Assembly: GCF_024273195.1 (NCBI RefSeq)
Contig: NZ_JAMZCU010000001.1
Span: 186,001 to 250,000, forward strand
From: Devosia ureilytica
Lineage (GTDB): Bacteria > Pseudomonadota > Alphaproteobacteria > Rhizobiales > Devosiaceae
Reading direction: 5' to 3'
DNA length: 64,000 nt
Notes under the pieces: model-generated
Told to the model about the DNA's origin: nothing
The model's input: only the letters and a program-made list of their open reading frames with translations
Databases searched by the model: none
Shown here: positions 43,599 to 52,910 of the stretch, piece by piece
Layout of the letters: every line of letters begins with the position of its first letter
How positions within the stretch are numbered: the first letter of the stretch is position 1
Made by a program: the position numbers and the translations under genes

Positions 43599-44830
43599 CC
43601 GAGCCGAAGCCTCCAGGTTGGGGCCTCGTGGCCACAACCGGTGTTCTGACCGGCATGGGCCATGGCTTTGTCGCCTTTGCCGTGTCTGCTCTGCTCAAGC
43701 CCATCGCCCTGGACCTCGACACCGGGCGAGGCGTGGTATCCACGGCCATCGGCCTGGGCAGGTTGGCATCTGGCTTGATTTCACCGTTTGTCGGGCGGCT
43801 GGCCGATTTGTCGGGGCCGCGGCTGGTCGTGGCTTTCGGCATGACCCTGACCGCCGTCGGGCTGGTTGTCCTCGGATTTGCGCAAACGGAAGCCTGGCTT
43901 TACTTCGCTTGGTCCCTCTTGGTGTCGGTTGGCGTCGCTGCTGGCTTTACCGTCGCGCTCGACAAGCTGGTCATTGGGACAGGCCAAGGTCGGCGCGGCA
44001 TGGCGCTGGCCGTTCGATTCTCGATAGCAGCAGTCGTGTCCACGGTACTTGTGCCAACAGTCACTATTTTGGTCGAAGCCTTGGGTTGGCGAGCGACGTG
44101 TTTCATCTGGGCGGCAGTGATCATAATGATGCTGCCAATTCCTCTGCTTGCGTTCGGTCCTTCCAGCTCTGCGCCAAAGCCCGTCCGGCAGTCCACGGAC
44201 ACGCCCTCAAACACGCGAAGCATTTTGCGCAATCCCACATTCTGGCTGGTCGCCCTGGCTTTCACTGCTCAAGCGGCGGTTGTGACTGGGCTTTCGGTAC
44301 ATCTGGTGCCGTTAATGACCGACACCGGATTGCCGGCGGCCCAGGCCGGGGTGATATTTGGTAGCATGATCCTGCTCTCCGTGCCGGTTCGTCTCATCAC
44401 TGGTCGGATTGCCGACAAGGCCTCCCCGGATTTGCTGCCGGCCCTGCTGGCCGGGTTGTTCGTTTTGCAGGCTGCCTGTGTCGGCCTATTTGCTGTGTGG
44501 CCGAATTCAGCCAGCACTTTGATCCTCATCCTGGCACAGGGCATAGGGGCAGGGGCGCCAACACTGGTCGTGCTGCTCATGTGCGCGCATTTGTTTGGAG
44601 AGGAGCGCTTTGGCTCGGTGCAAGGCATGCTGATGGCGCTGCAAGTGCCTGGGACCGCCACGGCACCCATCATCGCGGGAGTGATTTATGATCAGCTTGG
44701 CAGCTATCAGCTGGCAATCGGCATATTCGCTTTAGTGCTTTTGCTGGCTGCGGTTTGCATGGCCCTGTTGTCGCGCCATGCCTCCCGAACGGGCCCAGGA
44801 GTTGGAGTCGTCGGGCCCGCGCCAAAATAG
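43595..44830 (+). CDS. MFS transporter at the end of the CoA/TRAP cluster
   Basis: 411 residues with twelve membrane segments. PFVGRLADLSGPRLVVAFGMTL is the MFS loop after helix 2; RLITGRIADKASPDLLPALL is its counterpart in the second half. It resembles the monocarboxylate (MCT/OFA) group. A GTG at 43595 gives a 4-base GTGA overlap with dctM; GTG 43580 is an alternative. A second carrier beside a TRAP system may export a product or take up a related acid. Confidence 0.8.
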   Translation: MTEPKPPGWGLVATTGVLTGMGHGFVAFAVSALLKPIALDLDTGRGVVSTAIGLGRLASGLISPFVGRLADLSGPRLVVAFGMTLTAVGLVVLGFAQTEAWLYFAWSLLVSVGVAAGFTVALDKLVIGTGQGRRGMALAVRFSIAAVVSTVLVPTVTILVEALGWRATCFIWAAVIIMMLPIPLLAFGPSSSAPKPVRQSTDTPSNTRSILRNPTFWLVALAFTAQAAVVTGLSVHLVPLMTDTGLPAAQAGVIFGSMILLSVPVRLITGRIADKASPDLLPALLAGLFVLQAACVGLFAVWPNSASTLILILAQGIGAGAPTLVVLLMCAHLFGEERFGSVQGMLMALQVPGTATAPIIAGVIYDQLGSYQLAIGIFALVLLLAAVCMALLSRHASRTGPGVGVVGPAPK

Positions 44831-44952
44831 GCTCTGGTCTTTTACAGCCTGGAGCGGCGCAGGAGAAATCAAGCGACAGTCCCCCGGTATTCGCCCGACT
44901 GGGTCGGATGGCGGACGATGTGTGGTGCTGGCTCGCTCAGGGGCCCTTTACG

Positions 44953-45948
44953 CTATGCGGCATTGTCCGAGGCGAAGGCCGAACGCGCCTGAGTGAACAC
45001 CGTCCAGATCATGCCTTTTTCTCCGAGACTAAGTTCCGCTGAGCCCTGCATCGTTGCGGGCACCATGCGCTCGAGTATGCGCCAACTCAACCGTGCTCTC
45101 GTGCCAGGGCCGAGGGAGGTCGCGCCGTTCTGCTCAGTCCAAAAGAACGAAAACGCTGGGGCGTCCATTGATCCATCCCAGCGGACATTTATCGTCCCTT
45201 CCGAAGCCAGGGCTCCATAATCCCTGGAATTGGCGCAGAGTTCGTGTAGCGCCAGCCCCATTGCCTGAGTTCCGGCCGGGGAGAGCCGCAGCTTTGGACC
45301 GGACGCCTTTATGCGGCTACTCAGTCGCGGACCCAAATGCTGTACGTGCACCTCTACAAGCTCTCCTACAGAGATACCTTTCCAGTCACTGCGCACGATC
45401 AGTTCGTGTGTGAGGGAAAGACCTTGAATGCGATCAAGTGCGCGCGCAACGAATACGTCCGGCGGTATTTCTTTTTCGGATTGCCTGAGCAAGCTTTGAA
45501 CGACTGCAAGTAAATTTCGGGAGCGGTGGTTTATTTCTCTGGACAGGATGTTTTTTAGTTCTTGGTTTTGGCGTTGCTCGGTAATGTCTCGAGCGATTTT
45601 GGAGACGCCTATTATGGCGCCGGATTCATTTCGTATCGGCGATATAGTCAGAGAAACGTCGATTACGCCGCCCCCCTTTCTCAGACGTCTTGTCTCAAAA
45701 TGGTCCAGGCGTTGGCCTGCCCGGATGCGGGCCAGTATGTCGGCCTCTTCATGGTGCCGCTCCGGCGGGATAACGGCCAGGATCGATCGCCCGACTATTT
45801 CATCTGCGGTGTAGCCGAATATACGTTCAGCGCTGGCGTTCCACGATGTTACGACGCCGTCGAGGGTCTTCGAAACAATTGCGTCGGCAGATGAATCGAC
45901 GATGGCAGCAAGCCAGTATTTGTGGTCGTGCTCAAGAGCATATGTCAT
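44953..45948 (-). CDS. PAS-domain HWE-family sensor histidine kinase
   Basis: 331 residues, soluble. Residues 10-130 are a PAS domain with a PAC tail (SSADAIVSKTLDGVVTSWNASAERIFGYTADEIVGR, SPIRNESGAIIGVSKIARDITEQ). The kinase core starts with LSREINHRSRNLLAVVQSL (HWE-type H-box), has N-box LALHELCANSRDYGALA and the WxE element in FFWTEQNG. HWE kinases are frequent inputs to the alphaproteobacterial general stress response. Its gene overlaps the receiver gene by ATGA and lies downstream of an EcfG-type promoter. Confidence 0.87.
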   Translation of the reverse strand: MTYALEHDHKYWLAAIVDSSADAIVSKTLDGVVTSWNASAERIFGYTADEIVGRSILAVIPPERHHEEADILARIRAGQRLDHFETRRLRKGGGVIDVSLTISPIRNESGAIIGVSKIARDITEQRQNQELKNILSREINHRSRNLLAVVQSLLRQSEKEIPPDVFVARALDRIQGLSLTHELIVRSDWKGISVGELVEVHVQHLGPRLSSRIKASGPKLRLSPAGTQAMGLALHELCANSRDYGALASEGTINVRWDGSMDAPAFSFFWTEQNGATSLGPGTRARLSWRILERMVPATMQGSAELSLGEKGMIWTVFTQARSAFASDNAA

Positions 45949-46334
45949 GGGGCCGTACTACCCGGCCCGGATCCATTCGACAGCATCTCGATTGTTGTGA
46001 GGAGCTCGGACATCACGAACGGTTTGAGCAACATTCGGCTGCTCTCGACGCCATTGGCGTCCCAGTCCGCTTCGCTGTCCCCACTCATGTAAATAACCGG
46101 GATTTGCGGGAATAGGGTTCGGCCATGACGCGCCACGTCCCACCCGCTTGGACCGGGAATACGAATGTCAGTCAAAATGGCCGCCAGCGGTTCTCCGCTG
46201 TTGATGGCCTCCAGGGCATTTTCACCATTGTGAACAAGTCGGGTGGCGAAGCCAGCGGCGCCCAAGGCATCTTCGATGTCGAGCGCAACGAGCACCTCAT
46301 CCTCAACCACTAAAATCTTGGCAGCGTTGTCCAC
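45945..46334 (-). CDS. Single-domain response regulator
   Basis: 129 residues. VVEDEVLVALDIEDAL carries the acidic pocket, the phospho-acceptor Asp is in AILTDIRIPGPSG, the Ser in VIYMSGDS and the Lys in MLLKPFVMSELL. There is no output domain, and it lacks the sigma-like domain of PhyR, so it is not the anti-anti-sigma factor. GTG 46334 is preferred: GGGGGA just upstream and the EcfG promoter 24 bases away. The frame is open to 46412, but that start would precede the promoter. Confidence 0.82.
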   Translation of the reverse strand: MDNAAKILVVEDEVLVALDIEDALGAAGFATRLVHNGENALEAINSGEPLAAILTDIRIPGPSGWDVARHGRTLFPQIPVIYMSGDSEADWDANGVESSRMLLKPFVMSELLTTIEMLSNGSGPGSTAP

Positions 46335-46357
46335 ATGGTCCCCCAAATTCGCAGAAT

Positions 46358-46382
46358 AACGCCCGGCTTCGCAAATCGTTCC
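46358..46382 (-). promoter_or_regulatory. EcfG-type general stress promoter of the receiver/HWE-kinase operon
   Basis: On the minus strand GGAAC, exactly 16 bases, then CGTT. The -10 is 24 bases before the GTG start. Exact consensus read directly; regulation inferred. Confidence 0.75.
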
Positions 46383-46565
46383 GCGGGGAGTAATCGGGTT
46401 GAGGGACCGCATGGAGCTCGTTTTTCCATGGCGTCATGTCGGCCGTTGGTGAGTTGATTGCCGAAAATTGCCCCCTTAACGGCTTGCAGAAGTTCAGAAA
46501 ATTCATCTTGCATGAGCTTGGGCCTTGCATAAGCCACTGTGGTAAAATAGGTAATGCCGCCCAGA

Positions 46566-46639
46566 GGCCGCGTGGCGGAGTGGTTACGCAGCGGATTGCA
46601 AATCCGTGTATTCCGGTTCGATTCCGGACGCGGCCTCCA
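46566..46639 (+). tRNA. tRNA-Cys (anticodon GCA)
   Basis: 74 nt. Acceptor stem GGCCGCG/CGCGGCC, discriminator T as usual for Cys, encoded CCA. Anticodon loop TTGCAAA with GCA at 46598-46600; T-arm CCGGTTCGATTCCGG intact. Confidence 0.97.
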
Positions 46640-46805
46640 GTTTCCCGAAGTGTTTGCTTGTTTCGAGCCCCTTTTGCCTGGGGGCCGCAAGGCGCCTAGG
46701 CGTCGGAAAAACGCTTGGTCAACAGCCGATTCATCAACAATGTTGCCGCCGATCTCAACTCGATGTTGCCATTGGCACGCTCTTGAGCATATTCACGTCC
46801 AGCAT

Positions 46806-47480
46806 ATGCCCAACCTGGATCAGCCCGTGCCCATTGCCGACTATTTGTCAGCCCGCAGGGCCATGGTGGAAAACCAGATACAGACCAGTTCGGTCACGGA
46901 CGTTCGGCTGCTCAAGGCGTTTCACGGGGTTCCGCGTGAGTGTTTTGTGCCAGAAGGCCGACGCGAACTGGCCTATAGCGACGCGCATCATCCATTGGGC
47001 AATGGTCGCATCCTGCCTGCGCCATCCGTGTTCGCCCGGCTGGTGCAACTTGCGGATATCAGGGATACCGATCACGTCCTCGATGTTGGCGCAGCCAGTG
47101 GCTATTCCACCGCGATCATTGCCGCCATCGCCCGCAAGGTCGTTGGGTGGGAACCTGATGCTGCCCTGGCAGCAGCTGCGCTGAGCACATTGGCAGAGCT
47201 AGGAATCGCCAATGCCACCATGGTCGCCGGCGACGGTTTGGCAGCGAATTTCAATGGATTTGACGCCATTATCGTTGAGGGTGCGGTTAAGCAGGTGCCG
47301 AATGACCTGCTCGGCCGACTGGCCCTAGGCGGTCGCCTCGTCTGCCTTTTGCGCCAGGGACCGACAGGGGTGGCCACTGTGTACACGCGTGCGCCCGAAG
47401 GCGTCGTCAGCAAGTCTTCGTTCAATGCGACCCTGCCGCTAATGGAGTTGGCGCCGACGCCGGAGATTTTTGTGTTCTAG
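46806..47480 (+). CDS. Protein-L-isoaspartate O-methyltransferase family protein
   Basis: 224 residues. SARRAMVENQIQTSSVTDVRLLKAF opens the PCMT fold; FVPEGRRELAYSD follows; the SAM-binding motif I is HVLDVGAASGYSTAI; the post-I acidic residue is in VVGWEPD. It differs from classical Pcm in lacking the strict GxGSGY form (VGAASGY). The gene precedes tolC, a recurring order in Hyphomicrobiales as I recall, so a role in outer-membrane secretion rather than repair has to be considered. The ATG is chosen by family length; upstream frame runs into the tRNA. Confidence 0.82.
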   Translation: MPNLDQPVPIADYLSARRAMVENQIQTSSVTDVRLLKAFHGVPRECFVPEGRRELAYSDAHHPLGNGRILPAPSVFARLVQLADIRDTDHVLDVGAASGYSTAIIAAIARKVVGWEPDAALAAAALSTLAELGIANATMVAGDGLAANFNGFDAIIVEGAVKQVPNDLLGRLALGGRLVCLLRQGPTGVATVYTRAPEGVVSKSSFNATLPLMELAPTPEIFVF

Positions 47481-47603
47481 TAAAGTGTTGCGTTCTGGCC
47501 ACGCTGGAGCATGGCGATGAGATTAAAATTTGTTAGGGTTGCCGGGGTCGGTTGTGCACCCCATGTGCTGGGCACTAGAGTGCCGGGGTCTGGAGTTTGG
47601 TCT

Positions 47604-48974
47604 ATGAATTATCGCGGAATATTGAGTGCGAGCGCGCTAGCTCTGCTGGTGGCCTGGGCTTCTGCCGGGGCATCGTACGCCCAGTCGATTTCACAGGCCC
47701 TGACGGCGGCATATGATCATGCCCCGGATTTGCAGTCAGCACTGTTGAGCGCCAAGGCCTCGGCCGAGGGCATTGTTCAGGCCAAATCGGGGTTGCTGCC
47801 GAACATTGGCGCGACCATAAGTGGCAGCCAGGGCACAAGCCTTGTTGGCGGCAACTGGAATGCAAGTTCCTCGCTCTCCACTGGTCTCTCCTACAGCCAG
47901 ACAATCTTTGACAACAACCGCACGGCCGCCCAAGTCGAAGCCGCGCGCGCTGCTGCCGAGGTTGCTGAATACCAGATCCGTTATACCGAGCAGAACGTAC
48001 TGCTGCAGGTTGTTCAGGCCTATATGGCGGTGCTGAGCGGGCGCGAATTGCTCGCGCTTCGGCAGGAAAATGTCACCTTCTTCCAAGCGCAGTTACAGTC
48101 TGCGCAAGATCGGCTCGACGTCGGTGAGGGCACCCGTATTGATGTCGCGCAGGCCCAGGCCCGGTTGGCCCAGGGGCAGGCAGCCCAGCAGGCCGCGTTG
48201 GGAGATTTGCAAAATAGCGAGGCCAGCTTCCAGCGGTTGGTCGGTCAACGTCCGCAGGGCCTCTCAACCGGTCACGCCTACGCCAATCTTCTGCCACGCT
48301 CGATCGACGCTGCTATCGCGGAGGCCGAGATTGGTCATCCGGCAATTCTGCTCTCCAAAGCAAGCATTCGTGCAGCGCAAGCCGGTAGCGACGCTGCACA
48401 GGCTGGCTATTTCGGCGCCACGGCAGGGGTGACCGGACAAGTCGGAACGAGTTGGACTGGCCCTTCGGGAAATCCCGCGCGCGATGGTATCTCCGCTTCG
48501 CTTGGCTTCCAGATCAATATCCCAATCTATTCCGGCGGACGGATGGGTTCTGCTGTGCGGCAGGCCAATCTCAACCAGATCAAGTCCGAGGTGGACGCCA
48601 TGTCCGCCTATGACCAGATTCGTGAGGCAGTGATTTCGGCCTGGACCGGTATTCAAAGCGCCGACGCGCAGATCAGCGCCGCCCAGGCGGCTGTTTCGTC
48701 GAGCAATACCGTGCTGGATGGTGTCATTCAGGAGCGTGATCTCGGCGCGGCGACGACGCTCGACGTGCTCAATGCGCAGGCCGACCTCACCAGCGCGCGC
48801 GAAGCGCTTATCAATGCCTCCAATGGCAAGATCATCGCCACATTCTCATTGCTGAGTGCAATGGGTCGCCTGACCGCGCACGATCTGGGCCTGGCTGTCG
48901 AGATAAAGACCGCGGTCCCCTATACTCAGGCCGTCGAAGACGTGTGGCAGGAATTGCGCACCGTCGTCGAGTGA
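47604..48974 (+). CDS. TolC-family outer-membrane efflux/secretion channel
   Basis: 456 residues. Signal peptide to SYAQSIS. Two OEP repeats with long Gln/Ala-rich helices: LTAAYDHAPDLQSALLSAKA and, in the second half, AEIGHPAILLSKASIRAAQAG. Conserved SYSQTIFDNNRT and NIPIYSGG mark the two beta strands of the barrel. It forms the trimeric exit duct for type I secretion and tripartite efflux. The partner membrane-fusion genes are not in the window. A terminator follows. Confidence 0.9.
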   Translation: MNYRGILSASALALLVAWASAGASYAQSISQALTAAYDHAPDLQSALLSAKASAEGIVQAKSGLLPNIGATISGSQGTSLVGGNWNASSSLSTGLSYSQTIFDNNRTAAQVEAARAAAEVAEYQIRYTEQNVLLQVVQAYMAVLSGRELLALRQENVTFFQAQLQSAQDRLDVGEGTRIDVAQAQARLAQGQAAQQAALGDLQNSEASFQRLVGQRPQGLSTGHAYANLLPRSIDAAIAEAEIGHPAILLSKASIRAAQAGSDAAQAGYFGATAGVTGQVGTSWTGPSGNPARDGISASLGFQINIPIYSGGRMGSAVRQANLNQIKSEVDAMSAYDQIREAVISAWTGIQSADAQISAAQAAVSSSNTVLDGVIQERDLGAATTLDVLNAQADLTSAREALINASNGKIIATFSLLSAMGRLTAHDLGLAVEIKTAVPYTQAVEDVWQELRTVVE

Positions 48975-48994
48975 TGCCAGTCTGATCCCAAATC

Positions 48995-49028
48995 TTGTGG
49001 CCGGGCCTGTCCCCGGCCACAACTTTTC
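48995..49028 (+). terminator. Rho-independent terminator after tolC
   Basis: A perfect 11-bp stem TTGTGGCCGGG / CCCGGCCACAA with a 6-base loop is followed by CTTTT. It starts 20 bases after the stop codon. Confidence 0.9.
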
Positions 49029-49158
49029 GTGGAAGACCTCAAGTTCCGGCCTTGGGATGATTCCTAATCGTGCCCCTTGCGTTTAAGCTATTGGTTACGA
49101 ATCAGGGAAAGCGGCTGCGGATGCCTTTCCCAGTCGGGCGCATGAGTAAGAGGCACTG

Positions 49159-49911
49159 ATGAATAAGCCGGCACCAAAAGAACCGTCCATGGACGAAATT
49201 CTGTCGTCCATTCGACAGATCATCGCCGACGATGATGCTGCCGGGACGCCGCGTCGGCCTTCTGTACAATCTGCTCCGCCACCGATGCAGGCCGCCCCGG
49301 CGCGCGCCATCAGCGAGCCTGATGACCGCGATCTGAGCGACATGCTGGACGACATCGAGCCGCTCGCGCTCTCAGCCTCTCAAATTGTCGAGCAGGGCGA
49401 CAATGTCGAAGGTTTTAGCTTCGACTCAATTCTGGCCGACACTGAAGGCCCGGAGGACAATGGTCCGGGTCTGGTCGAGGCCGAAGACGTAACCTTCGAC
49501 ATGGATGACGACCTACCCAGCTTTGATCCAGCGCCGTCCCGCGTGGTCGAAGCTGCCGCCGCGCCTGCGCCTGCGCCAGAACCTGAGCCGGTGTTCATGG
49601 CCATGCCGGAGCCCGAGCCGCAGCCGGTACCGGAGCCCCTGCCGAGCATGTCCCGGGCTGCTCCGCTGCCAGATCCGACTCTTACCGCCGATATGGCCGA
49701 GCAATTGCTTGAGCCGGCCACCCGCGCCGCCGTGCGTGGCTCCATCGGTAAGCTTTCGGCTCTGGGCATTGGCAATCCGGCGCTCACCATCGAGGCGATG
49801 ATGCGCGACATGCTGCGTCCCATGCTCAAGGAATGGCTGGATGAAAATCTGCCGTCCGTGGTGGAACGGATGGTGGAAAAGGAAATCGCCCGAGTTTCGC
49901 GCGGCGAGTAA
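49159..49911 (+). CDS. popZ: Polar organizing protein PopZ (DUF2497)
   Basis: 250 residues. The N-terminal helix EPSMDEILSSIRQIIADDD is the PopZ partner-binding motif. The middle is acidic and Pro/Glu-rich (PEPEPQPVPEPLP), the disordered spacer. The C-terminal DUF2497 region (IEAMMRDMLRPMLKEWLDENLPSVVERMVEKEI) drives oligomerisation. PopZ forms a polar hub that anchors the chromosome origin via ParB. Position just before valS matches the order in Caulobacter and other alphaproteobacteria. An AATTCGCTC/GAGCGAATT hairpin at 49932-49954 follows. Confidence 0.92.
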   Translation: MNKPAPKEPSMDEILSSIRQIIADDDAAGTPRRPSVQSAPPPMQAAPARAISEPDDRDLSDMLDDIEPLALSASQIVEQGDNVEGFSFDSILADTEGPEDNGPGLVEAEDVTFDMDDDLPSFDPAPSRVVEAAAAPAPAPEPEPVFMAMPEPEPQPVPEPLPSMSRAAPLPDPTLTADMAEQLLEPATRAAVRGSIGKLSALGIGNPALTIEAMMRDMLRPMLKEWLDENLPSVVERMVEKEIARVSRGE

Positions 49912-49931
49912 TTTCGAACCGGCCGCAGGCA

Positions 49932-49954
49932 AATTCGCTCTGGTGGAGCGAATT
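49932..49954 (+). terminator. Hairpin after popZ without U-tract
   Basis: Perfect 9-bp stem AATTCGCTC / GAGCGAATT with a 5-base loop, 20 bases after the popZ stop. No T-tract follows, so it may be an mRNA 3' end stabiliser. Confidence 0.5.
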
Positions 49955-50102
49955 AGGTGAGAAGGCCATGAGAGCTGTGCTCGAATGGCAAACCCCGCCT
50001 GAGGCAAAATCGATCTGTGCCAATGGCAGGCTTGTCGCCAGCTGGTCGATGGCCTGTTGACCCCGCACCCTGCATTTGCTTGAAGACTGCCAACCTCTTT
50101 CC

Positions 50103-50130
50103 GACCCGCCAAGGTTTTGCCTGGCGGGTC
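50103..50130 (+). promoter_or_regulatory. Leader hairpin upstream of valS
   Basis: Perfect 9-bp stem GACCCGCCA / TGGCGGGTC with a 10-base loop, 22 bases before the valS start. No T-tract, no T-box element and no valine-rich leader peptide were found, so any regulatory role is open. Confidence 0.45.
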
Positions 50131-50152
50131 GCTGCTGTTCGCGAGTGACGTC

Positions 50153-52906
50153 ATGCTTGAAAAAACCTACGACCCCGCCGCCGTTGAAGGCCGCATCTAT
50201 GATGCCTGGCTGGACACCAAATCCTTTGCGGCCGGGGCGGGGGCAAAGCCCGGCGCCGAGACCTTCACCATCGTTATCCCGCCGCCCAATGTGACTGGCT
50301 CGCTGCATATCGGCCACGCGCTCAACAATACCATCCAGGACATCCTGATCCGCTTCAACCGGATGTTGAAGAAGGACGTTCTCTGGCAGCCGGGCACCGA
50401 TCATGCCGGCATTGCCACTCAGATGATCGTCGAGCGCCAGCTTGCCGAGAAGCAGATGGACCGTCGGACCATGGGGCGCGACGCGTTCATTGATCGGGTA
50501 TGGGAATGGAAGGCCGAGAGCGGTGGCACCATTATGAACCAGTTGAAGCGCCTCGGCGCTTCGGCGGACTTTTCCCGCGAAAAGTTCACCATGGGCGAGC
50601 GTGGCCAGCCTGACGACCAGATGGTGCGCGCCGTCACCAAGGTGTTCGTCGAGCTGCACAAGCGCGAGCTGATTTACCGCGCCAAGCGACTGGTCAATTG
50701 GCATCCCGGTCTCGAAACCGCCATCTCTGACCTCGAAGTCGAGAACCTCGAGATCAAGGGCCACATGTGGCACCTGCGCTACCCCCTGGCCGATGGCGTC
50801 ACCTATCAGTTCCCGATCAAGGACGAAGAGGGCAATGTCACGGGCGAGGAAACGCGCGACTACATCATCGTGGCAACGACCCGTCCCGAAACCATGCTGG
50901 GTGATGTCGCCGTCGCCGTGCACCCGGAAGATGAGCGTTATCAGGGTCTGATTGGCAAATTTGTCGAGTTGCCACTGGTTGGCCGCCGTATCCCCGTCAT
51001 AGCCGATGAGTACGCTGACCCGGCGCTCGGCACCGGCGCCGTGAAGATTACCCCGGCGCATGACTTCAATGACTTTGAGGTGGGCACACGCGCCGGCCTC
51101 GAGCCGATCAACGTCTTCACCACGCGCGGCGCGATCATCGACGCGGACTTTGTCCCTGCGGCCTATCGCGGACTCGACCGTTTCGACGCCCGCAAGGCCA
51201 TCGTTGCTGATCTTGCGGCTATGGCCGAAGAGGACCCCACGCGCGGTCTCGATCATATCGAAGACAAGAAAATCATGGTGCCGCATGACGAGAAGAGCAA
51301 GCTCGTCGTCATCGAGCCTTTCCTGACCGACCAATGGTGGGTGAAGGCTGACGTGTTGGCTCAGCCGGCACTCGCCTCGGTGCGCGAGGGCCGCACCAAG
51401 TTCGTGCCGCAGCAATACGAGAACACCTATTTCGCCTGGCTCGAAAACATCAAGCCATGGTGCATTTCGCGCCAGCTCTGGTGGGGCCATCAGATTCCGG
51501 CCTGGTACGGCCCGGACAATGAGGCCTTTGTCGCCTATGACGAACCGGAGGCGCTGGCTGCCGCCGAGAAGCACTATGGCAAGCCGGTCGAACTGACCCG
51601 CGACCCCGACGTGCTCGATACCTGGTTCTCCTCGGCCCTATGGCCGTTCTCGACCCTGGGCTGGCCCGACGAGACGCCGGAACTCAAGCGCTATTATGCG
51701 ACTGACGTCCTTGTCACAGGTTTTGACATCATCTTCTTCTGGGTTGCCCGAATGATGATGATGGGGCTTGAGTTCTTAAAGGAAGAGCCGTTCCACACGG
51801 TCTATATGCACGCCCTGGTCCGCGACGAAAAGGGCCAGAAGATGAGCAAGACCAAGGGCAATGTCATCGACCCTCTCAAGCTCGTCGATGAATATGGCGC
51901 GGACGCGACCCGCTTCACCCTGGCGGCCATGGCAGCGCAGGGACGTGACCTGAAGCTCGCTATTTCGCGCGTCGAAGGCTATCGCAACTTCGTCACCAAG
52001 ATCTGGAATGCTGCGCGCTTCCTCGAAATGAACGAGTGCCGCCGCGTCGAGGGTTACGATCCGCGTGCGAACAAGCTGCCGCTCAATCGCTGGATCGTTG
52101 GCGCCACCGCGCGTGGACTGGCTGCGGTTCGTGCCGGCATTGAGGACTACAAGTTCAACGAGGCCGCCAATAGCGCCTATGACTTCGTCTGGGGCACGTT
52201 CTGCGATTGGTATGTCGAATTTGCCAAGCCCGTGTTCATGGGTGAAGACGAAGCTGCCAAGGCCGAAACTCGGGCCACCGCCGCTTGGGCGCTCGACCAG
52301 ATACTCATCATGCTGCACCCGATGATGCCTTTTGTCACCGAAGAGCTTTGGGCCGAGACCGGCAAGTTCGGTCCGGCGCGCGCGAGCATGCTCATCACCA
52401 CCGAATGGCCTGACCTTTCGGGCCTGGAGGATGCGGCCGCCGATGCCGAACTGGCCTGGCTGGTCGATGTCATTTCCAACATCCGCTCGGTGCGCGCCGA
52501 GATGAACGTGCCAGCCAGCGCCAAGCTGTTGATGGTCGTCACCGGGGCAGGGGACGAGACCCTGCATCGCCTTGTTTCGGGCACGTCGCTGATTTCGCGC
52601 CTGGCGCGTCTTGATGAAATTTCGCCGCGTAATGAAGTGCCCGGCGAATCTGCTCAGTTCGTGGTTGGCGACGCCACCTACGCACTGCCGCTTGCGGGGG
52701 TTATCGACATTGCCGCCGAGAAGACCCGCCTCGAAAAGGAAGTGGGCAAACTCGATAGCGAAGTCACCCAGGTCGACAAGAAACTGGGCAATGAGCAGTT
52801 CGTTTCCAAGGCACCTGAAGAGGTGATCGAGGAGCAAAAGGCCCGCCGCGAGGCGGCCATCGAGCGACGCACGAAGATTCTCGAAGCTTTGAAGCGCCTG
52901 AGCTGA
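50153..52906 (+). CDS. valS: Valyl-tRNA synthetase
   Basis: 917 residues, a usual length. Class I signature HIGH in PPNVTGSLHIGHALNN and KMSKS in QKMSKTKGNVIDP. The editing domain contains TTRPETMLGDVAVAVHPED. The anticodon-binding region (RWIVGATARGLAAVRAGIEDYKFNEAANSAYDFVW) and the C-terminal coiled coil (LEKEVGKLDSEVTQVDKKLGNEQFVSKAP) that contacts tRNA are present. The ATG is placed by family start (MLEKTYDPAAVEGRIYDAW). Confidence 0.97.
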   Translation: MLEKTYDPAAVEGRIYDAWLDTKSFAAGAGAKPGAETFTIVIPPPNVTGSLHIGHALNNTIQDILIRFNRMLKKDVLWQPGTDHAGIATQMIVERQLAEKQMDRRTMGRDAFIDRVWEWKAESGGTIMNQLKRLGASADFSREKFTMGERGQPDDQMVRAVTKVFVELHKRELIYRAKRLVNWHPGLETAISDLEVENLEIKGHMWHLRYPLADGVTYQFPIKDEEGNVTGEETRDYIIVATTRPETMLGDVAVAVHPEDERYQGLIGKFVELPLVGRRIPVIADEYADPALGTGAVKITPAHDFNDFEVGTRAGLEPINVFTTRGAIIDADFVPAAYRGLDRFDARKAIVADLAAMAEEDPTRGLDHIEDKKIMVPHDEKSKLVVIEPFLTDQWWVKADVLAQPALASVREGRTKFVPQQYENTYFAWLENIKPWCISRQLWWGHQIPAWYGPDNEAFVAYDEPEALAAAEKHYGKPVELTRDPDVLDTWFSSALWPFSTLGWPDETPELKRYYATDVLVTGFDIIFFWVARMMMMGLEFLKEEPFHTVYMHALVRDEKGQKMSKTKGNVIDPLKLVDEYGADATRFTLAAMAAQGRDLKLAISRVEGYRNFVTKIWNAARFLEMNECRRVEGYDPRANKLPLNRWIVGATARGLAAVRAGIEDYKFNEAANSAYDFVWGTFCDWYVEFAKPVFMGEDEAAKAETRATAAWALDQILIMLHPMMPFVTEELWAETGKFGPARASMLITTEWPDLSGLEDAAADAELAWLVDVISNIRSVRAEMNVPASAKLLMVVTGAGDETLHRLVSGTSLISRLARLDEISPRNEVPGESAQFVVGDATYALPLAGVIDIAAEKTRLEKEVGKLDSEVTQVDKKLGNEQFVSKAPEEVIEEQKARREAAIERRTKILEALKRLS

Positions 52907-52910
52907 TCGC

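Noticed and set aside
32475-44830. Catabolic cluster as a recent horizontally acquired island
   Set aside because: Codon use and GC content look like those of the neighbours, and there is no mobility gene, flanking repeat or adjacent tRNA.
49968-50060. A 30-codon frame before valS as a possible attenuation leader peptide
   Set aside because: It contains only two valine codons and no coupled terminator/antiterminator is visible.
49826-51574. A 582-codon open frame on the minus strand
   Set aside because: It lies antisense to valS and the end of popZ. Motifs of valyl-tRNA synthetase on the plus strand are unambiguous.
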